Assembly (NCBI GenBank): GCA_025453975.1
Contig: JALOPI010000038.1
Location: 1 to 37,887 of the forward strand
Source of the DNA: Syntrophobacteraceae bacterium
Lineage (GTDB): Bacteria; Desulfobacterota; Syntrophobacteria; Syntrophobacterales; Syntrophobacteraceae
Direction: 5' to 3'
DNA length: 37,887 bases
Shown here: piece by piece, positions 1 to 8,168 of the stretch
How the letters are laid out: every line of letters begins with the position of its first letter
How positions within the stretch are numbered: position 1 is the first letter of the stretch
The notes under the pieces: generated by a model
Databases searched by the model: none
Seen by the model: only the letters and a program-made list of their open reading frames with translations
What the model was told of the DNA's origin: nothing
Program-made: the position numbers and the translations under genes

Positions 1-242
1 TGCCCCGACCCCGTGGGTACATGGACGAGACCTGCCAGGCCCCTGGTGATTCCCAGCGGCCCCATGGTCATGAGCAGAGAGGTGTCCAGAATCTTCTGGG
101 GCTGAACGATTCCCGAAAGCTCCGTTGAAGCCTCCAGGAGGGTCTGGAGATGGAAGACCTTCCGGTCTAGAGCCTCCCGGACCTTTCGGGCCTGGTCCCC
201 CGCCGCCTGACGGTCCGGGCTGTTGTCACGGGCTTCATTCAT
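1..242 (-). CDS. GAF-domain signalling protein, N-terminal fragment
   Basis: The 80 readable residues start at an ATG at 242 and run off the left edge of the window. Residues 1-28 are polar and charged and look like a helical lead-in. They are followed by a stretch beginning KVFHLQTLLEASTELSG and continuing through KILDTSLLMTMGPLG, which is the usual opening of a GAF domain in sensor kinases and PP2C-type phosphatases of this group. The start overlaps the stop of the thioredoxin-like gene upstream by 8 bases (ATGAATGA), so it is probably translationally coupled and in the same operon as the receiver-STAS gene. The output domain is outside the window. A phosphatase would fit the STAS neighbour, but that is a guess. 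Confidence 0.7.
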   Translation of the reverse strand, partial: MNEARDNSPDRQAAGDQARKVREALDRKVFHLQTLLEASTELSGIVQPQKILDTSLLMTMGPLGITRGLAGLVHVPTGSG

Positions 243-816
243 GGGATCCCTGTTTCGCCAGATCCTGGATCACCTGGAAAAAGGCATCCATATCCTCGAT
301 GACGCCGAGATGAGTGTAGAGCACTTTCCCATCCCTGGCCACCAGCAGCGTGAAGGGAGTCCGGGGCTCTCCCAGGAGCTTGTGCACCACGAGCTTCTCG
401 TCCTGAACGATGGGATACACATAGGAGCCGCCCTGGCGCAGGTGCTCCACTTCGGCCGTGGTGGCGCCGATGGCGATCCCGAGCATTTTCACCCTGTCGC
501 CGAGTCCCCGCTTCTGTATGCGTCCATGGAGCTTGTTGAAAAGCGGGGCCTGCTGGTAGCACAGGGGGCAATACACCCCCAGGATCTCCACCAGCAGGAT
601 CTCGCACTGTACGTCCTTGAGCCCGAAGGACGGAGGCTGGACTCCGAGATACTGGAGATCGCTCTCCGAGGCGGGTGCCGGCAGCTGAAACGCAGGGAGT
701 CGCGAATCCTTCATGGGCAGCCCGGCCCCAACGGCGCGGCTCGTGAGGATCAGCACCATCGCGACCCCAAGGAAGGCCACGCAGACCAAAGCTCCAGAAC
801 GCTTACGCCTGAACAT
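235..816 (-). CDS. Thioredoxin/TlpA-like membrane-anchored redox protein
   Basis: 193 residues. Residues 9-30 form a hydrophobic N-terminal segment after FRRKR, either an uncleaved anchor or a signal peptide ending near VGA, so the domain should face the periplasm. The rest has a thioredoxin fold: a strand ending in VEILGVYCPLC with the cysteine pair C83-x2-C86, and the conserved cis-proline segment (EPRTPFTLL) followed by a beta-hairpin (GKVLYTHLG). The CPLC active site differs from the WCxxC usual in TlpA, so redox partner and direction cannot be assigned. An AGGAG sits 6 bases before the ATG. It lies 64 bases after the receiver-STAS gene and overlaps the GAF gene, so it seems to be part of the signalling operon. 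It could be a redox input or reset component, which is inference. Confidence 0.8.
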   Translation of the reverse strand: MFRRKRSGALVCVAFLGVAMVLILTSRAVGAGLPMKDSRLPAFQLPAPASESDLQYLGVQPPSFGLKDVQCEILLVEILGVYCPLCYQQAPLFNKLHGRIQKRGLGDRVKMLGIAIGATTAEVEHLRQGGSYVYPIVQDEKLVVHKLLGEPRTPFTLLVARDGKVLYTHLGVIEDMDAFFQVIQDLAKQGSHE

Positions 817-880
817 CTTCTCTCCTTTGCTCCCGTTTCAAGCCCTTCCCCGCCAGGACACCCCGCGACCGGGCCCCGTG

Positions 881-1582
881 TCAGACATCGTCTTCAGCCT
901 CCGAGCCGTCCACGAGACGAGTGATCCCCACCAGACGGAAAACCTTCCTGAAGTTATCGGGAAGCCCCGCCAGGGTGACCCGGCACCCCCGTTTTGCCGC
1001 CTCCAGCAGCTGCTGTGTCAGGATGGAGATGCCGGCCCCGTTGAACGAGACGTTGGGGTCGAACCGCAGCACCAGGCACTCCCGGTTCAAGGAAAAGGCC
1101 TCCTTGAACCCATCCACCATCCGGGACTCGGAGGCGGCGGTCATACTGCCTCGAAACCATATGACGGCGGCGTCCCCCTCAACCTCCGTCCATACCTGCT
1201 TTTCCTGGCTGACGTGGAGCTGGATGCGCTCCCGCGCCCGCTGAAGCGCCTGCTCCAGGATGTGACGCTGAATGGGCTTGTTGATGAAGTCCGCCGCATC
1301 CAGGCTGAGAGCCTTGATGGCCAGCTCCATGTCGCCGTGGCCCGTGATGACGACAACCTCGGTCCTGGGATCGATGAGCTTGATCTGCCGCAGCACCTCG
1401 ATGCCGTCCATTCCAGGCATCTTGATATCCGTCAGCACCAGAGGCGGGCGCTCCCGCTCGAAGACCTCGAGCCCCTCCCTGCCGTTCTCGGCCGTCAGCA
1501 CGTCGTAGCCCTGCGCGCCCAGCAGAAGGCGGAACATGGTCAGGGTGGGCTTTTCGTCATCAATGACCAGGATCTTATCCAT
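881..1582 (-). CDS. Response regulator with C-terminal STAS domain
   Basis: 233 residues. Residues 1-122 are a complete receiver domain with the acidic pair D8/D9, phospho-acceptor D52 (LTDIKMP), the switch Thr (VVITG) and the Lys in NKP. Residues about 130-230 look like a STAS (anti-sigma antagonist) domain: a strand VIWFRGSM, then LVLRFDP-x-VSFNGAGIS, a helix, and CRVTLAGLPDNFRKVFRLVG. In SpoIIAA-type proteins the phosphorylated Ser lies in DSSG; here the equivalent is NGAG, so this STAS probably cannot be switched by serine phosphorylation and may instead be controlled by the receiver. It has no DNA-binding domain. It follows the sensor kinase by 30 bases, with a purine-rich GGGGGAG ribosome site, and is its likely phosphotransfer partner. 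Confidence 0.88.
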   Translation of the reverse strand: MDKILVIDDEKPTLTMFRLLLGAQGYDVLTAENGREGLEVFERERPPLVLTDIKMPGMDGIEVLRQIKLIDPRTEVVVITGHGDMELAIKALSLDAADFINKPIQRHILEQALQRARERIQLHVSQEKQVWTEVEGDAAVIWFRGSMTAASESRMVDGFKEAFSLNRECLVLRFDPNVSFNGAGISILTQQLLEAAKRGCRVTLAGLPDNFRKVFRLVGITRLVDGSEAEDDV

Positions 1583-1612
1583 GGAAGATCTCCCCCTCGG
1601 AAGCTCGAAACG

Positions 1613-3616
1613 TCACTCCGCCACCGGGAATCGGAGCACAAAAGTGGTTCCCTCCCCCTCGAGGCTCCGTACCTGGATGTCCCCGCCATAATCCTTGACG
1701 ATGCCATAGGTGATGGCCAAACCGAGTCCCATGTCGTGGCTCGTCTCCTTGGTACTGAAAAATGGCTCGAAAATCTTGTCCTTCACCGAGGACGCGATGC
1801 CCGCCCCGTTATCCTGGACCTCGGCCACCACCTGGCCGCTGCTCTCATAGGTCCGGATGCTGATCACTCCACTTCCGCCCACGGCGAAGCGCTCATTCTT
1901 CTCATGAATGGCGTCCCGCGCATTGGCCACCAGGTTGAAAAAGACCTGCTGGAGCCTGTTGTCGTGGGCCAGAATGGGGGAGAGGCCCTGCGTGAGATCC
2001 AGGTGGACCGCGATGTTGTCGAGCTCGAACTGACGCCTCACCATGGAGAACACCCCCTTCACCGGCTGGTTGATGTCCAGCTTTTCCTTCACCAGCTCGG
2101 CCTTCCGGCCGAAGGCTCTCAGCGTGTTGATGATGTCGGCGGCACGGTCCACCTGGGCGCTGATCTCCGTGACGACCTGCTGGAGCTGGTCATCGGGAAT
2201 CGCGGATCCCCGCTCGGCCATCATGGCGAGAAACTCGCTCCCCATCTTGATGGCATTGAGCGGCTGGTTGATCTCATGGGCGATGCCGGCGGACATCTCT
2301 CCCAGCGACTTCATCTTGCTCGCCTGAATGAGCTGGGCGTCCTTTTCCATCATCTCGGTGATGTCGGTGGCCGCGATGATGATGGCGGGCCGCCCCTTGT
2401 AACTGATATGGCACGCGTGCAGGTTGACGAAAAAAGGCTTGTCCCCTTTCTTCTCGTGGAGCACCTTCTGAAAGGACACCGACCCCTGGACGTCGCCGCT
2501 CTCGGCAAAATCCGCGGTGGATTTCCCCCCGTGCTCGGGCTCCAGCTCCAGAAACGAAATGCCCACAAGCTCGTCCTTCGTGTAGCCATAGACCTCGCAG
2601 GCCCGCGGATTGGCATCGATGATCTGGAGGTTGGTCGAGTCCACCACGAAGATGGGATCTGGACCGCTGTCGAAAAGGGATCGGTACTTCTCCTCGGATT
2701 CGTGCAGGCGGCGCCGGTAGAGCTTGATGCTCCACACCATGTTGTGGAACGAATCCGCCAGCTGGACGACCTCGTCCCCCTTGCGCTTCCGGTAGAACAC
2801 ACACCTTCCGCAGCTCCGGTAGTCGATGGGTGCCCGCTCGGGGCTCTCGTTGGTGGTGAGGAAATCGTCGAAGTGCCAGCAGGGCAGGTCCGTGTTAGCA
2901 TAGGCAGGGCAGTCGTAGGGGTCCCAGCCCTCCGTGATACTCCCCAGATCCAGCTTGATGTCGAAGTTCCCCCGGCTCAGCTCGTCGGAGATCCGGGTGA
3001 GCTTCGAAATGGGCTTGGTGATGTACTTGGCCAGCTTGTGGGACATGATGAAAAAGATGACGATGACCAGGGACAGGAACCCCAGGAAGGTGCTTCTCAG
3101 CGTGGAGACCAGCTGGTCGATGTGGCTTTTGTTCAGACCCACGTGAACCGCGCCGAGCCGGTAGATCCCCTCCTTCACGGGAATGGCGATGTCATAGGCC
3201 GCCTGATCCAGGGAGGTGAGCAGCCGCACACTCTTGGACTCGTCGGGGGGCACGGGGTTCGCCAGCCTCAGCTCCTGGGGAAACGGGCGGGTGAAGGTGT
3301 GGCTCAGGACATTGCTCTCGGTATCCGCGATGAAGATATACGCGATGAGGTGCTTGCGCTCCTTGAGCTGCATCTCGTCGAAGATGAGGCTCAGGAGCTG
3401 CGTGTAGTTCTTGTCCAGCATGAAGCCGCTGCCACGCTCGGCGATGGTCCGGGCGATGGCGATTCCCCGCAGCTCCAGCTCCGAGATGAGGCTCGAGACC
3501 AGGATCCACCGCGCCAGAAAGGCGATGGCCAGGCTGATGATGAGCAGCACCGCCAGGATGGAGAAGAAGATCTTGTTCTTGAGACTGATGTCAGTGATCG
3601 TTTTGAAAGGCTTCAT
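1613..3616 (-). CDS. Membrane sensor histidine kinase (HAMP with Cys4 insert, PAS)
   Basis: 667 residues. Transmembrane helix 1 lies at about 15-38 and helix 2 at about 175-192, enclosing a periplasmic domain of about 135 residues. A HAMP-like linker from 193 is split by an insert with four cysteines, C236 (DCPAY), C246 (PCW), C269 and C272 (CGRC). A PAS domain spans about 305-425. The HisKA helix carries H447 (AGIAHEINQP). The ATPase domain has N565, D602-NGAG and a GLGL box. The protein therefore autophosphorylates in the cytoplasm and should pass phosphate to the receiver-STAS protein next to it. Its start overlaps the end of the substrate-binding lipoprotein gene by 26 bases, which suggests that lipoprotein is its sensory partner. 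The cysteine insert could bind a metal, Fe-S cluster or heme, or sense redox; its role is unknown to me. Confidence 0.93.
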   Translation of the reverse strand: MKPFKTITDISLKNKIFFSILAVLLIISLAIAFLARWILVSSLISELELRGIAIARTIAERGSGFMLDKNYTQLLSLIFDEMQLKERKHLIAYIFIADTESNVLSHTFTRPFPQELRLANPVPPDESKSVRLLTSLDQAAYDIAIPVKEGIYRLGAVHVGLNKSHIDQLVSTLRSTFLGFLSLVIVIFFIMSHKLAKYITKPISKLTRISDELSRGNFDIKLDLGSITEGWDPYDCPAYANTDLPCWHFDDFLTTNESPERAPIDYRSCGRCVFYRKRKGDEVVQLADSFHNMVWSIKLYRRRLHESEEKYRSLFDSGPDPIFVVDSTNLQIIDANPRACEVYGYTKDELVGISFLELEPEHGGKSTADFAESGDVQGSVSFQKVLHEKKGDKPFFVNLHACHISYKGRPAIIIAATDITEMMEKDAQLIQASKMKSLGEMSAGIAHEINQPLNAIKMGSEFLAMMAERGSAIPDDQLQQVVTEISAQVDRAADIINTLRAFGRKAELVKEKLDINQPVKGVFSMVRRQFELDNIAVHLDLTQGLSPILAHDNRLQQVFFNLVANARDAIHEKNERFAVGGSGVISIRTYESSGQVVAEVQDNGAGIASSVKDKIFEPFFSTKETSHDMGLGLAITYGIVKDYGGDIQVRSLEGEGTTFVLRFPVAE

Positions 3617-4901
3617 GGCTGCCTCGCGCCAGACGGTTCCGCCTGCCCCTTCCCAGGGCCTGCTCCTTGATGGATGCCCAATCCTTCATCAGAACAAAGG
3701 TACCGTTCACCAGCCGGGTGAAATACACCTGGTCCAGGCCCTGGTGGTCGTCGGGCCCGAAGGACAGCGTGATGTCCGGCAGCAGAGGAAAATCCCTGAT
3801 GGATTCGATGGCCCGGATGAAGCCCTCCCGGGTCAGCTCCCGCCCCGCCCGGCGCAGACCTTCCACCAGAACCTTGGCGTTGATGTAGCCCTCGAACCCC
3901 ACGAAGTTCGGCCGGTCGTCCGGAAAATAGCGCTCGAGGAGCGTGATGTACTCCGACGCCGCCCCCACATGGTCGCCTTCCTCCGGTCCTTCGGGCGGCG
4001 GCACCACCTGCGACATGATGACCGTCACGTCCTCGAAGACCGGAAGGCGCCTCGCCAGCTCCTCCGCGCCCACGAAGGAAACGGTGTAAAAGATCGGGTT
4101 GAACCCCTGTTCCCGGGCCAACCTTATGAATTTGGCGCAGGGCTCGTAGGTTCCGATCATGACCACCGCCTCGGCATCCGAAGCGGCGATGCGGTGCAGG
4201 CCCTCTTCCACGTCCAGGGTCCCGCGGATGTAGGAGCCCCTGGCCACGGGTGCCAGGCTGTGCTGCTTCAGGGCCAGCTCCATGCCGGTCAGGCCGTCGA
4301 AGCCGAAAGCGTCATACTGGTAGAACACCGCGATCTTGGCGAGCTTGAGGTCCGAGACCAGTCGGGCAATGGCGGCTCCCGTCTCCTGGTAATAGGAAGC
4401 GCGGACATTGATGACATAAGGATTGAGGGGCTCACGCAGGGCGTTGGCCCCCGTGAACATGCCGAGGAGCGGAATCCTCGCCTCCTCCACCAGGGGCAGG
4501 ATCTTGACCGTGGTGGGGGTCCCCACGTACGAAAAAAGTGCAAAAACCTGGTCCTCCACGATGAGCCTCTGGGTGTTGGCCAGACATTGAGGAGGGTCGT
4601 AGCTGTCGTCGTAGGCGATGACGCGAATGGTCCGGCCGTGGATGCCGCCCTCGGCGTTCACATGCTCCAGATAGCACTGGTAGCCCCGGAAGGTCTGGCT
4701 GCCGAGAAAGCTGGCATGCCCCTGGAGCGCAAGGGATGACCCCAGGAGCACCTCGGTGTCCGATACCCCCGGGGCGGCCTCGGAGGAAACGGTGGGATCA
4801 CGGTTGGGCTGACAGGCGAGAAGGGCCAACAGCAGTATCCCGAATCCCAAGACGGCTCGGCTCAGCCCATTCACCGGCAACTCCTCTCGTGAAGGATGCA
4901 T
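3591..4901 (-). CDS. LivK-type periplasmic substrate-binding lipoprotein
   Basis: 436 residues from the chosen ATG at 4901, which has GAGG 5 bases upstream; an upstream in-frame start would extend it by 15 residues but lacks a good ribosome site. A lipoprotein signal ends in LALLAC, with C30 as the lipidated residue. The mature part is a type I periplasmic binding fold of the branched-chain amino acid/amide class: VLLGSSLALQG, FRGYQCYLEHVNAEGGIHGR, YDDSYDPP, then the second lobe with IAVFYQYDAFG and the FEGYINAKVLVEGLRRAG helix. No ABC permease or ATPase gene is present, and the next gene, overlapping by 26 bases, is a sensor kinase. I infer that it presents a small ligand to the kinase rather than feeding a transporter. 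The ligand cannot be told from sequence. Confidence 0.88.
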   Translation of the reverse strand: MHPSREELPVNGLSRAVLGFGILLLALLACQPNRDPTVSSEAAPGVSDTEVLLGSSLALQGHASFLGSQTFRGYQCYLEHVNAEGGIHGRTIRVIAYDDSYDPPQCLANTQRLIVEDQVFALFSYVGTPTTVKILPLVEEARIPLLGMFTGANALREPLNPYVINVRASYYQETGAAIARLVSDLKLAKIAVFYQYDAFGFDGLTGMELALKQHSLAPVARGSYIRGTLDVEEGLHRIAASDAEAVVMIGTYEPCAKFIRLAREQGFNPIFYTVSFVGAEELARRLPVFEDVTVIMSQVVPPPEGPEEGDHVGAASEYITLLERYFPDDRPNFVGFEGYINAKVLVEGLRRAGRELTREGFIRAIESIRDFPLLPDITLSFGPDDHQGLDQVYFTRLVNGTFVLMKDWASIKEQALGRGRRNRLARGSHEAFQNDH

Positions 4902-5017
4902 GCATCCTCGATTCGTGCTCAATAAAAAAGTATATATCAACGGCAACTGTCGTGGCGATATGCGACTTTCACGCTGTCTTCATCCTGACGGATCGAGGCC
5001 GCCAGGCCTTCGGTGCA
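4902..5017 (-). promoter_or_regulatory. AT-rich promoter region for the signalling operon
   Basis: This 116-base gap between the permease stop and the lipoprotein start is much more AT-rich than its surroundings. Read on the minus strand it contains TATATACT followed by a T-run just before the GAGG ribosome site. TATACT would be a fair -10 element, but I see no convincing -35 at 16-18 bases. The operon probably starts here, but the exact promoter is not resolved. Confidence 0.35.
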
Positions 5018-6853
5018 TCACCGCAGGTAGAGCAGCCAGGTGAGGAGAACCGTGACCAGCAGTGTCAGCACCTGAAGGGGCATGCCCACCTTGACGAAGT
5101 CCATGAATGTGTATCCGCCGGGATCCATGATGAGCGTGTTGACCGGGGACGACACCGGTGTTGCATAAGCCGCCGAGCACGCGATGGCCACCGTCATGGC
5201 AAAGGCATGGGGAGGCACCCCGAAGGAGGACGCCAGGTCGATGACGATGGGCGCTACCAGAATGGCGGTGGCTGAGTTGGAGATGAAAAGTCCCGTCATG
5301 GAGGTGAGGAGAAAGACCGCCCCCGTCATGGTCACGGGCCCCATATGCCCCGCGGCATCGAACAACGCATCGGCGATGAGCTTCGTCCCTCCGGTCTTGC
5401 TCAGGGCCGTGGCCAGGGGCAGAATCCCCGCGATGAGCACCACCGTTTGCCAGCTGATGACGCGATAAACCGCATCGAGCCTGACGCATCGGGCGGCAAT
5501 CAGCGCGATGGCCCCCAGCATGGCCGCGGCCACCATGGGAACCAGCCGGAGCGCCATGGTGACGACCATGACGGCCAGAATGATCAGGGCCAGCCGCGCA
5601 CGGTGTCTCGCGGGAGCCACCATCTTGTATTCATCGGGCAGGGTGAGCAGCACGAAGCATTCGTGCTCGGCCCGGAGGCGAAGCAGCTCGGGCCAGCTGC
5701 CGGACACCAGCAGGGCATCCCCGAAATCCATTCGCAGCTCGCCGATGTGGGAGGTCACGGGCTTGCCGCGACGTCGGACCGCGAGCACCGTCACGCTGTA
5801 GCGCGACCGGAATTCGACATCCCGGAGCGTCTGCCCAATCAACCTTGAGCCGGGAGGGAGGATGATCTCGGCCAGCCCGATCCCCTGGGCCGCCTCGCGC
5901 TGCACGCGCCCCGCCAGGGGTGGAAGCAAGGCGAGGCCTTGAGATGCCACCAGCTGGTCCAGCCTCTCCCGGTCCCCCAGGACAAAGATGGCGTCACCCG
6001 CATCGAAAACCGTGTCGGTGTGGGCCGGCAGGTACACATGCCGCCCGTGCTCGCGCTTTTCGAACCCGATGAGATTGATGCCGTATTGCTCGTAGACCCG
6101 GCTCTTCCCGACGCTCTTCCCCACCAGGGGAGAGCCGGGGAGCACCATCAGCCGGCCGAGCTGCTCCGTGATGCCATAGTTCTCGGCCAGGTCGGCGATG
6201 GTGTGGCGCTGAGGACCGGCTTCCGCATGCCTTTCCCGGGAGAGCAGGCGCCGCCCGCAGACCAGCATGTACGTGATACCCACCAAAAGCGAGACGGCAC
6301 CAAAGGGAGTGAAGCTGAAGAAGGAGAGCGGAGCGAAGCCGCGAGACCGCAGCGCATCGGTGACGATGAGGTTGGGCGCCGTCCCGATGAGCGTCATCAT
6401 GCCGCTGATGAGGGCGGCCACGGAAAGGGGCATCAGCAGCCGCTTCCGGTTCAGGTCGGCCTCGCGAGCGATGCTCAGGGCCACGGGAATGAACAGGGCC
6501 ACCACCGCCGTCGAGCTCATGAAGGCCCCGATACCGCCCACCACCAGCATGATGAGCACCATGACGCGTGCCTCGCTCCCCCCGCTGGCACGCACCACCG
6601 CCTCGCTCACGCTCTGGGTGATCCCTGTGTGAACCAGGGCCTCTCCCACAATGAACATGGACGCGATGACCAGAACCACCGGCTGGGAGAAACCGGCCAG
6701 GGATTCACCCACCGTCAGGATACCGCTCAGCATGAGCGCCAGCATGACCAGGATCGCCACCACGTCGCCGCGAAGCCGGTTGCTGGCGAAGAGCACCGCC
6801 GCCCCGGCCAGGACGCCGAAAACCGTGAGCAGCTCCCGATTCAAAACCTCCAA
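5018..6853 (-). CDS. SLC13/DASS-family permease with two TrkA-C domains
   Basis: 611 residues. Two blocks of transmembrane helices (about 5-200 and 420-610) flank a cytoplasmic part with two RCK/TrkA-C domains at about 222-305 and 318-403. The repeated ion/substrate hairpins are visible: SSTAVV and GTAPN in the first half and SNSATAILVAP in the second, as in sodium-coupled dicarboxylate or sulfate symporters. The central TrkA-C pair is typical of the sulfate/anion permease branch. Substrate is uncertain; in a possible sulfate reducer, sulfate or a dicarboxylate are the obvious candidates. The start is TTG at 6853 with GGAGG 7 bases before it. A possible ATG at 6867 is out of frame. The gene begins only 15 bases after the leuBCD terminator hairpin, so it needs its own promoter or read-through. 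Confidence 0.88.
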   Translation of the reverse strand: MEVLNRELLTVFGVLAGAAVLFASNRLRGDVVAILVMLALMLSGILTVGESLAGFSQPVVLVIASMFIVGEALVHTGITQSVSEAVVRASGGSEARVMVLIMLVVGGIGAFMSSTAVVALFIPVALSIAREADLNRKRLLMPLSVAALISGMMTLIGTAPNLIVTDALRSRGFAPLSFFSFTPFGAVSLLVGITYMLVCGRRLLSRERHAEAGPQRHTIADLAENYGITEQLGRLMVLPGSPLVGKSVGKSRVYEQYGINLIGFEKREHGRHVYLPAHTDTVFDAGDAIFVLGDRERLDQLVASQGLALLPPLAGRVQREAAQGIGLAEIILPPGSRLIGQTLRDVEFRSRYSVTVLAVRRRGKPVTSHIGELRMDFGDALLVSGSWPELLRLRAEHECFVLLTLPDEYKMVAPARHRARLALIILAVMVVTMALRLVPMVAAAMLGAIALIAARCVRLDAVYRVISWQTVVLIAGILPLATALSKTGGTKLIADALFDAAGHMGPVTMTGAVFLLTSMTGLFISNSATAILVAPIVIDLASSFGVPPHAFAMTVAIACSAAYATPVSSPVNTLIMDPGGYTFMDFVKVGMPLQVLTLLVTVLLTWLLYLR

Positions 6854-6867
6854 CCCGCCGCCTCCAT

Positions 6868-6898
6868 GAAAAAAGCCCCCGGGACGGGGGCTTTTTTC
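6868..6898 (-). terminator. Intrinsic terminator after leuB
   Basis: A perfect 13-bp inverted repeat, GAAAAAAGCCCCC / GGGGGCTTTTTTC, with a 5-base loop and a T6 run inside the right arm on either strand. It lies 50 bases after leuB and closes the ilv-psd-pss-leu transcript. Because the arms end in A6/T6 it could work in both directions. Confidence 0.93.
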
Positions 6899-6947
6899 AG
6901 CGTGATCCCGCTGGCGCGAGAACGAAACCCCGCTTCACACGGGACGA

Positions 6948-8024
6948 TCAGACCGAATCCTGAATGGAGCGCACCACAAGATCTCCCACTTCACTGGTGG
7001 AGAATCCCATCTGGCCCGCCGAGAGACTCTTGAGGTCCTGCGAGACGACTTTGCGCACCGCCCCATCGATGCGGGCCGCGGATTTTTCCTCGCCCAGGTG
7101 ATCCAGCATCATCTGGGCCGCTCCAATGGCCGCCAGGGGATTGATGATATTCTGGCCCGTGTACTTGGGAGCCGACCCCCCGATGGGCTCGAACATGGAA
7201 ACCCCCTGGGGGTTGATGTTGCCTCCCGCCGCGATGCCCATGCCACCCTGGATCATGGCACCCAGATCCGTGATGATGTCGCCGAACATGTTGTCCGTCA
7301 CGATGACGTCGAACCATTCGGGGTTCTTCACCATCCACATGCAGGTGGCATCCACGTGAGCATAATCCGTCTGGATGTCCGGGTATTCCCTGGCGACGTC
7401 GTGAAACGCCCGCTCCCAGAGATCGAATGCGAAGGTCAGTACATTGGTCTTGCCGCACAGGGTGAGCTTGCGCTTCTGATTCCGCCTGCGGCAATACTCG
7501 AAGGCGTAGCGGATGCAGCGCTCCACACCCATGCGCGTGTTGACGGACTCCTGGACCGCCACCTCGTGGGGCGTTCCCTTGCGCAGGAAGCCGCCGGAGC
7601 CCGCGTAGAGCCCCTCGGTGTTCTCGCGAACCACCACGAAGTTGATGTCCTCGGGCCCCTTGTCCTTGAGGGGAGTCTCGACTCCGGGAAACAGGATCAC
7701 GGGGCGGAGGTTGACGTACTGGTCCAGTTGGAAGCGCAGCTCCAGAAGGAGCCCCTTCTCGAGGATGCCCGGCTTCACATCCGGGTGACCGATGGCGCCG
7801 AGGAGAATGGCGTTGAAAGTCCTCAGCTCATCCACGGCCGATTTGGGCAGCACTTCCCCGGTCTTGAGGTAACGGTCACCACCCAGATCGTAGTGAGCCA
7901 GCTCCAGCTTGAATCCGTCCATCTCCGAAACGGCGCTCAGAGCCTTGAGGGCCTCCCGCACCACCTCGGGTCCCGTGCCGTCACCGGGCATCACCGCGAT
8001 TCGATACTTCCTGTTTTCCAGCAT
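6948..8024 (-). CDS. leuB: 3-isopropylmalate dehydrogenase
   Basis: 358 residues, the normal length. It oxidises and decarboxylates 3-isopropylmalate to 4-methyl-2-oxopentanoate with NAD+, the third leucine-specific step, in the cytoplasm. Visible signatures are the N-terminal nucleotide segment VMPGDGTGPEVV, the substrate loop VVRENTEGLYAG, the metal and substrate region VIVTDNMFGDIITD, and the adenine-binding segment EPIGGSAPKYTGQN. The isocitrate and tartrate dehydrogenase relatives share this fold, but position directly after leuC and leuD supports LeuB. AGAGGT precedes the ATG by 5 bases. It is the last gene of the operon. Confidence 0.95.
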   Translation of the reverse strand: MLENRKYRIAVMPGDGTGPEVVREALKALSAVSEMDGFKLELAHYDLGGDRYLKTGEVLPKSAVDELRTFNAILLGAIGHPDVKPGILEKGLLLELRFQLDQYVNLRPVILFPGVETPLKDKGPEDINFVVVRENTEGLYAGSGGFLRKGTPHEVAVQESVNTRMGVERCIRYAFEYCRRRNQKRKLTLCGKTNVLTFAFDLWERAFHDVAREYPDIQTDYAHVDATCMWMVKNPEWFDVIVTDNMFGDIITDLGAMIQGGMGIAAGGNINPQGVSMFEPIGGSAPKYTGQNIINPLAAIGAAQMMLDHLGEEKSAARIDGAVRKVVSQDLKSLSAGQMGFSTSEVGDLVVRSIQDSV

Positions 8025-8168
8025 CTCTGACCTCTTTCACCTGAGCGTTGAACGGTTGATATCGATTGAAACGATCATCGGAACCCCCTGGGCGGCCACC
8101 GCCGAGCATTCCCGCGCCACCGGGTCGAAGCGCACCCGGGCCCGGGCCCCAAGCCACGGCTCCCCGGG

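Noticed and set aside
713..3670. 985-residue plus-strand open frame
   Set aside because: It is antisense to the receiver-STAS and kinase genes, whose domains are unmistakable. The frame stays open because of GC-rich third positions and has no recognisable domain.
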